NCBI GenBank assembly: GCA_030549205.1
Contig: JAUKTV010000023.1
Span: forward strand, 1-64,000
Direction of reading: 5' to 3'
Source of the DNA: Apiosordaria backusii
Taxonomy: Eukaryota > Ascomycota > Sordariomycetes > Sordariales > Lasiosphaeriaceae
DNA length: 64,000 bases
Shown: in pieces, positions 57,661 through 64,000 of the stretch
Position numbering within the stretch: position 1 is the stretch's first letter
How the letters are laid out: every line of letters begins with the position of its first letter
Program-made: the position numbers and the translations under genes
The notes under the pieces: generated by a model
The model's database searches: none
What the model was told of the DNA's origin: nothing
Seen by the model: only the letters and a program-made list of their open reading frames with translations

Positions 57661-59888
57661 CTAAACGTTTGGTGACAAAAGATCGTATTTGACGCAACGT
57701 TCAACCTTTGCGCATAGGCTGTTAGTACGTCACACTGACCAAGGGATGAACCATACTCACATCTTCAATGCTGGCCTGCATGAACCTTCTTGTCTCCAGT
57801 CCCACCCAAACCATCAGCATGGAGAAATCGCCCCCTTTCATCATGTCCTTCCCACTTTGAGCACCCAACTGTCTCAGAATCGGAAGCGACGCGCTGAGCA
57901 GGTCAACATCGGGGTCGAGGCTGCGGCCAATCCCCTCGAGCAGCAATATGCTGATAACAACATTGACAAAGTCTCCTTCTAGGCGAACATGATGCTGCCG
58001 CACCATGTTCAAAACTTGTTGCAAGATATCCCCAATCTTGACGTTTCCGAGGGCTAATGTCCGGCTCTTGACGCTGAGAACCAGGTGTTGCATCTTGAGC
58101 GCAAATACTTCCTTGTCCAAAACAGCATCTGGTTGGCGGCACCGCTCGCACATCAACTGACCAGCCTTGTAGCCATCAAATTCGGCAACAGCACGGAACA
58201 GGTCCAAGAAGTTGCGCCGATTTGTCTCGCTAAGCTCCGTCACTAGGCCGGTGTCAATGAAGATCAGCTGGGGTCGGAAGCCCTCGCCATCAATCTTGGC
58301 CAGTTCAGCTGCCCACTGCTCCTTGTTGTTCCGGAATGGACGCAGGCGAGACAACACCTGCTCCGTTACGTCCCCATGGGCCTGCGGTTCATGGGTGTCT
58401 TGCGCGTGACGCAGACGCAGAATAGGCCGCCCCGACTCGTAGAAGCGCACCATGATGTTTCCAGGGTGCAAGTCAGCGTGGACAAAGTTGTCCAGGAGGA
58501 GCATCCGCAGAAATGCGTCGAGACCCTCCGAGGCAATAGCTTGCTGGAAAACCCCACCGCCATTTGCCATGAAGTCGGCCAAAGGAATTCCATGCGCAAA
58601 TTCTTCGATCAGCACATTCCGGGTACAAAATTCGGTGTATGGAAAGGGAAACGAGGCTGTTGTCCTGTCTCTGAAGTTTTTGCGAAATCTTGAGAGGTTG
58701 GCCGCTTCGATGCGCAAATCTAGTTGCAGTTTCATCATCTTGCCAAACTGGTCAACTTCGTCGGGAAGCGAGAGCCACTCAATGGTAGGTATTGAGTTCA
58801 AAATGGTGGCGAAGAAACGCATGATGCGTAGGTCACGCCGGACAGTGCGTTCGACCCCGGGATGAAGGACCTTCACGGCCACATACGAAGAAGGGACGCG
58901 CTTTGGGGACGACTTGAGGACGCTCTCTACATTCTTGTAGACGTGGCTACGGAGGTTTTTTCGAGTGTCGTCGTCGTCTGTATCGACAGGGGCGGCGAGG
59001 TCAGGCTTCAGCTTAGCCCTATATACTTGGGCAATCGCACCGACGCCAAGAGGCTTTTCGTCAAACTCCTCAAAGATCTCCTCGAAATCACGGCCCCCAA
59101 AGGCGGCTCGGACAGTTCGTTTTGTAGCATGCAAAGAGTGGGCGGGCGCATTAGCGTGGAGCTTCGACATAATCTCGCACAGCTCATCGGGGAAGACATC
59201 AGACCTGGAGGCAGCCCATTGCCCAAGCTACCCGAAGCCGGTCAGTTAATTATGAATTCCGAAATTTGATCTCAACCAAGGAAAAGGTGATAAATACCTT
59301 GATAAAAGCTGGACCTGCCCATTCCATAGCCTGCACCAAGAACTCATACCACCACAGCGTGCCTGTCCGCTCGTTATCGCGCTCAGGCTGTCGGTTGCCA
59401 ATCCAGATGGCTGGCACAGTCAAAATGACTGGAACAAAGATAGTAACGAGTTGCAAAAAGCGGAAGCCGGTGCAGATAGGCTCCCATATGTAAAGATCAA
59501 GGAATAGCACGATATGGTGCCGTAGCCGAGTCAGGCCAGTATCGCTGTCCGAGACCTTCTTCCTGATTTCATTCCGTGAAACCTCTAGCATCCGCTTCTC
59601 TCCTGTATCCCGCGGACCATCATCGTCCTTCTCCGATAGTTCGACAAAGGCTGCAGCAGCCAAGCTGCCAGCACCAGCCGAAGCTAGTCGCGGAGGGCGG
59701 GGAGGTTGTCGCCATGACCGATGGCGGTGTTGTCGCGAGCGCAAAGGGGATTGCACCTGTGACGCAAATGTGCGAAACGGCGGTTGTGGTGGTCGTATAA
59801 AGGTGCGCAGAATATTAGGGGGGCAGCCGGCGCATCTTGATGCCTCTGCGCGGCGGGAAAGGCGACTGAGGGTGAGAAGCAGGCTCAT
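57661..59888 (-). CDS. CQD1: Cqd1/ADCK2-like mitochondrial UbiB-family kinase (700 aa)
   Basis: Atypical ABC1/UbiB kinase family; yeast Cqd1 sits in the mitochondrial inner membrane and affects coenzyme Q and phospholipid distribution. Exons: 59888-59298, 59227-57761, 57705-57661 (introns 70 and 55 bp, with CTGAC and TACTAAC branches). Residues 1 to about 45 form an Arg-rich mitochondrial presequence. A hydrophobic segment lies at about 128-165. The KxGQ signature K197-L-G-Q spans the first splice junction. The Ala-rich loop GVGAIAQVY is at 258-266, VAVK Lys316, HADLHPGN at 447-454 and IDTG near 522, with an extra insert of about 60 residues between the last two. The 45-nt last exon gives VERCVKYDLLSPNV. 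Confidence 0.9.
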
Positions 59889-60358
59889 GTCGTCACAAGG
59901 CCGTGGAGTGAAAATAGACTGATGGTGTCGAGCTGGTCGCCAGAAGCATGGTCATATCATCTTCATCGCAAATGAGGGGGTCCGGCTGTTCATTGGTGTT
60001 CGGCTGGCAACATGGACGCGATTTCGAGGGGCGTTGAGGGCTTTCGTGGTTCGAGGTGGGACGGGAGATGCAGGAAGGACTGTGACGTCGTTGACCACGC
60101 ACAGACAGGGGACGCCAAGGAATCCCGAGGATCCCGATCCGCAAAAGGGACCCACATGCCGAGCGAGACCATGGATGTAGGTGAACTTTGGTCTAGGTTT
60201 CCATCTTCCACAAACATCACATCCACTACACATGTACTTCTTCTATTAAGTGCTATTTCCCCCGGGCTTTGCCATCGAAAAGACAAACTAATAATAATAG
60301 AATTTTCAAAAGGTCCAGACTCCAAATTCACCAAACTGGCCATTACCCACTCTCCTCT
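59889..60358. other. Spacer between CQD1-like gene and GH71 gene
   Basis: 470 bp holding the CQD1-like promoter and the GH71 3' region. A 116-codon plus-strand frame at 60,012-60,362 has no support. Confidence 0.5.
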
Positions 60359-62065
60359 TTAAGTCTGAATTACAACGGAGTTGAAATGCATCTGTAAGAT
60401 ATGGTCAGCAGCGTGTAGCAAACTAAGTCTGGCTTTATTATTGGTACTCACCCTGCCCTCGTGGCATTCATTACTTATCGGGGGCCCCTCTACCGTCTTA
60501 CCGTTCATGGCAAGAGTCACGGGCCCGGTGGCACTTCCGTCAAACGGAATCTCAAAATATGAAAGGGGGCTGTCGGTTCTGGTGCCGACACTTTTCCAGC
60601 GACTGCCAATTGCGACGGTGATGTTGGTCGGGACCTTGACCAGCGCCATAACTGATATTACGTCTCTTGCCCCTTGAGACGCGGGGATCTCGCCGCCTTC
60701 ACCCCAGGTTGTGCCTGTACAAAATCAGTCTTGAGGTCTTCAAACTTAGCTGGGTCCCAACTTACCGCAACCCTCTCCAGCACTGGCTGGGGCTGTTCTG
60801 TACCACGCAATGACCGTGTCTTCTCCTGGAAAATCAACGAGACGAGACCCGGACTTGTATGCGGCGATAAAGTATGGCAGCACGGCTCGGAATGCTGCGT
60901 GCGAGTATCCGTTGACATATTCTTCTGCCCCTTCTACAACCTGAGCTGGCACAGTATCACAGATGTAACTTGACTCGCCAAAGTCATTCCCTTTGAAAAC
61001 TAGAATCAGCGATGGTCCATCTCAGTATCTGGACACAACTTACATGTGATGATTTGAACAAAGTCAGGCATGACGTCAAGCACTTGTTGCCATCGGTCAT
61101 GCCACAGGCTCTCGCTGGAGCAGTACCAGTTTTTGTTCCATTGCGGTAAGTCTGTTTGGTTAGTGTGATGGCACAACTACCATGGACGGTGTCAGACTCA
61201 CTCGTGTAGAAATACGGGCTGACGCCCATCATGTATTTCTTCCCTTTAAGATTGTCACAGTATAAGAGGTCTTCGTTGATGTTCATTTGATTTTGACCAG
61301 CTTTGGGCCAGGCATCCCATGAAACTAGAATTGTTTAGCGCTTGAAAGGAATAATGGGTGGGGTGCATCACAACTTACAAGCTCCGTCAATGATGCCCAG
61401 CTTCTCAGAAATTCCATAGGGCCCCAGGCTAGACCAGTCAGGAACAAGAAAGATGTCACCTGTCTGCTCTCGGACTGATATCCAGTTCTCAGCCCAGCCT
61501 GGGCCTTCGAAAGTCGAAACCAAAGGTCGGCCGTCCACAATGAATTGTGCGCTTGATTCTTTGAAACAGTTTATGAGACCGACAACTTGTTCAACCGACC
61601 ACTCCCCGCAGGCCATGCTACGATAAAGAAAGGTTAGCAGCTGTACACCGCCATTTCCACGTTTGGAAATACGATCTAAAAAGGGGGGTAGGCAACAGAC
61701 TCAAATGAAATAAACAGGACAAAGTCGCCCGCTTCCTCAGCCTCGTGATAGGCATGAGAAAGCTGAGTTTCGGTCCAAGGGTCGGAAGGTCCAATGTTGA
61801 GTGCAAATCCATCGATACCAGCCTCCTTGGCGGTTTTGATATCATGGGCCCATTGCTCGACAACTTGGTGGCATGTTAGACCGACCTGGATGCGGATGTT
61901 AGCTGATGGTTCTAAGCCAGATAGATAGGGGGGCAGGCTGCGAAAAGGTACCATGTAATGAGCAAAGACTTTTCGGTCATCGTTGGTCTCGGGCTCCTTG
62001 TCACCTTCAATCCTATCCTCGATCTTTTCGAGCAGACGTTTGAACTTGGTTTTTAAATAGCCCAT
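60359..62065 (-). CDS. GH71 endo-alpha-1,3-glucanase, apparently without signal peptide (429 aa)
   Basis: Hydrolyses alpha-1,3-glucan (mutanase family). Eight exons: 62065-61952, 61885-61701, 61617-61379, 61324-61202, 61151-61044, 60990-60766, 60714-60452, 60391-60359; introns of 50-83 bp, phases consistent. The joined product shows the family blocks VFAHYMVGLT, GIDGFALNIGPSDPWTETQL, LFISFDMACGEWS, PLVSTFEGPGW, IDGAFSWDAWP, MGVSPYFYTNLPQWNKNW, QIITWNDFGESSYI and a C-terminal beta region ending SVVIQT. The first intron (66 bp) is in frame and stop-free. The N terminus MGYLKTKFKRLLEK is basic, not a signal peptide, resembling intracellular enzymes such as fission-yeast Agn2. An in-frame ATG at 62158 would add 31 residues, also not a signal. 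Confidence 0.9.
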
Positions 62066-62944
62066 GATGCGAGACTTGCAGGTTGTATGCTTCGAGAGCC
62101 GGTAAACACAAGATGGATGGAACCTGATCAACTTCAGTTCCCTCGAGAGAACAGCCAATCAAGTATGTATGTGCCCAAGGAGAACAGGGAGTTGATCTGG
62201 ATCAACCCCTGAAAAAGGGGCCATGCCCAGCAGGCCCACTCAATTATAGTGTGCCATCTCCACCCCCAGCCAATATTGGATTTGGCCTTGCGACCAGTTG
62301 GCTGCCAAGACAGATAATCCCCACGATGATTCGATCACCTAAGGCCTTCAACCGATGGAGGAAAAATCGAAAGAAATCGACGAGACGTGAGTGCTGGGTT
62401 TTGTTTGATGCTTTGTTGAAGAAGAGGATGTTTTGGGATCCTAGTGACAACTGAGAGAACCACGAACATCTCAGCAACGAGCAGCATCATCTCTCTGCTG
62501 CATCTGAAGTCCGCCAATGCTATTGGTCACCGGACGCGTTGATGCGTTCTTTTATCGTCGCCAAAGTCTCAGGAGACAAGACGATATGTATTCTATAATA
62601 TATTACCTAGGATTATGGGTATAGATATGAAACCAACCCAACAGACTGGGAAAATGTCTGGAGGATGCACAACCCGAAAACAGCTACCGTCACCAACCAA
62701 AGATGGAAAGACTTTTTGGCGGGGCCATGGCACATTTCACTATAGGCCCCACATTTAGGTCTTGCCCCACAATTAGAGATCAAACACACAACAGTGAGCG
62801 GAGCGGAAATATAAAATTCCTGGCAACCCTGCGATTTTTGGCTCCGCACAACTGAATCTACGGAAATTTCGCAACCGCTAACCACCTTTTGCACACGATC
62901 CGGCGACCGATTTTCCACGCGTCACACATCAATCAGTCGCAAAA
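62066..62944. promoter_or_regulatory. Divergent promoter between GH71 gene and RPS28
   Basis: 879 bp. The last 150 bp before the RPS28 start would hold its promoter and leader. I could not assign factor sites. Short open frames here look like chance. Confidence 0.5.
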
Positions 62945-63329
62945 ATGGATTCCTCCAAGGCTCCCGTCAAGCTCGTCAAGGTCACCCGCGTTTTGGGCAG
63001 AACCGGTATGCAAAAAAACCCCGCCGTCGGAGACCGATTTTCGATTTCGACCTCTCCGTTTTGTGTGGCCGATTAGACAGCATGCTGATATTTTTGGTGG
63101 AAACTAGGCTCTCGTGGTGGTGTCACCCAGGTTCGCGTTGAGTTCATGGACGATACTACTCGTTCCATCATTCGCAACGTCAAGGGCCCTGGTATGTTCA
63201 AACCCGCAGCCTGTGGCTTTCATATTTGGGTGAGGGTTGGCAGCTAACGTTTCTGCCTATTCTACAGTCCGCGAGGACGATATCCTGGTCCTTCTCGAGT
63301 CCGAGCGTGAGGCCCGCCGCCTCAGATAA
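62945..63329 (+). CDS. RPS28: 40S ribosomal protein eS28 (68 aa)
   Basis: Three exons, 62945-63005, 63108-63191 and 63268-63329, with introns of 102 and 76 bp (donors GTATGC and GTATGT, second branch GCTAAC). The joined protein starts MDSSKAPVKLVKVTRVLGRT, continues GSRGGVTQVRVEFMDDTTR and SIIRNVKGPVREDDILVLLE, and ends SEREARRLR. It is colinear and near-identical in length to eukaryotic eS28, a small-subunit protein near the mRNA exit site. Too short and split to show as one frame. Both introns lie after the first base of a codon, a common pattern in fungal ribosomal protein genes. Confidence 0.96.
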
Positions 63330-64000
63330 GTTGGGAGCATTCCGAAGTTGGGGGATGGGAACGGGCAGCGGCTTTTAGCTACCTGGTCTGCCTGATTGGC
63401 AAGATCATTGTCGTATCCTGCAGCGACAAAAGGAGGGGCGGAATGTCACGGATGGGCGTTCGGTAGAACGAGATCATGCATGATTATTGCTTTCCCGAAA
63501 ATACACGGCGCTGAAGGCTGGTTCTGCGGGTATCACATTTGTTTTGGTTGGGGGTCATGCAGCAGGGCATCATGGGTGATTTTGGGCGTCAATCAACACG
63601 AAATTTCCCGAACAGCACTTCAAGCTCAGTACCTGTGGCGTAGGGCTTGACAAGGACACTCCAATACATATGCCGATTCCCTCCTTCTACGAACTCATCC
63701 ACCACCGGCTGTGTACCCATGACTCGATCTTTTTTGGAGGCATTCGCTTGGTGCACTATTTTGATGATGGATATCATCTAGAATGATAAGGCTAACGCAG
63801 GCTGAAGTGATATTCACAGAAGATGTCCCATAGGCTTTCCTACCCTTTCATAAACGGAGTCCAGAAGCATGTTGGCTCATGCGAACCCAGAGTGCCCCAA
63901 ACATATGGCCAGGCCCCCATATTCATGCCAAATAACGTTCAAGCACTTACTTCGTTCATTATCCGCAGCTAACAGCATGCTCTGAGATTTCCCTTGACCA
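63330..64000. other. Downstream region to window end
   Basis: RPS28 3' region and 670 bp without a supported gene. A 62-codon minus-strand frame at 63,589-63,777 (ending FGKFRVD) has a stop just before its ATG and no recognisable homology; it could be a small gene or chance. Confidence 0.45.

Noticed and set aside
60012..60362. 116-codon plus-strand frame
   Set aside because: Lies in the spacer opposite the CQD1 and GH71 genes, with no recognisable domain.
63589..63777. 62-codon minus-strand frame near the window end
   Set aside because: Stop codon immediately upstream and no family match; left as unannotated.
34358..64000. Secondary-metabolite gene cluster
   Set aside because: No polyketide synthase, peptide synthetase, terpene cyclase, P450 or cluster regulator is present; the genes are unrelated housekeeping functions.

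Overview
The window comes from a filamentous ascomycete (Pezizomycotina, most likely a Sordariomycete). It has short introns (50-150 bp) with GT(A/G)(A/C)GT-type donors and CTAAC/CTGAC branch sites, dense GC-rich genes, conserved nuclear genes of fungal type, and a block of repeats mutated in the pattern of repeat-induced point mutation (RIP). It splits in two at about 33.95 kb.

Left part, 1 to about 33,950: an AT-rich block with no open frame of 60 codons or more on either strand. It is a graveyard of transposable elements in which aligned copies differ almost only by C/T and G/A. I could resolve: (a) a nested pair of Ty1/copia LTR retrotransposons. The outer element is 13,989-29,218 with a 5-bp duplication ACTTT. 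Inside its reverse transcriptase region sits the inner element, 19,174-26,780, with a 5-bp duplication CTATA. LTRs are 834-835 bp. The primer site fits half-tRNA priming by initiator tRNA-Met. (b) A roughly 487-bp SINE with a tRNA-like head, in two inverted copies (6,582-7,068 and about 29,960-30,446). (c) An apparently undescribed family of about 950 bp, called R2 here, with 11-13 bp target duplications, a conserved hairpin and a decayed open frame. It includes a three-deep nest at 30,777-33,621. (d) A shorter direct repeat, R3.

Right part, about 33,950-64,000: an ordinary gene-rich euchromatic segment. In order it holds: a secreted DUF8021-type protein beside the AT-rich boundary (+); TOR kinase (-); Rtf2 (+); glucosidase II beta subunit (-); a GCIP/cyclin-D1-binding-like protein (+); a decayed frame (+); a two-pass membrane protein (+); an RRM-like nucleolar-type protein (-); a small cysteine-periodic protein (+); cytochrome c heme lyase (-); a Cqd1/ADCK2-like UbiB kinase (-); a GH71 alpha-1,3-glucanase with seven introns (-); and ribosomal protein eS28 (+). 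Exon structures were worked out from splice signals and reading-frame continuity. Every multi-exon model closes in frame.

The genes are housekeeping functions (growth signalling, replication termination, ER glycoprotein quality control, mitochondrial heme and coenzyme Q biology, translation, cell-wall glucan turnover), not one pathway or a biosynthetic cluster. The most novel material is in the repeat block: the nested insertions with intact target duplications, the RIP-spared outer ends of the copia elements, and the R2 family.
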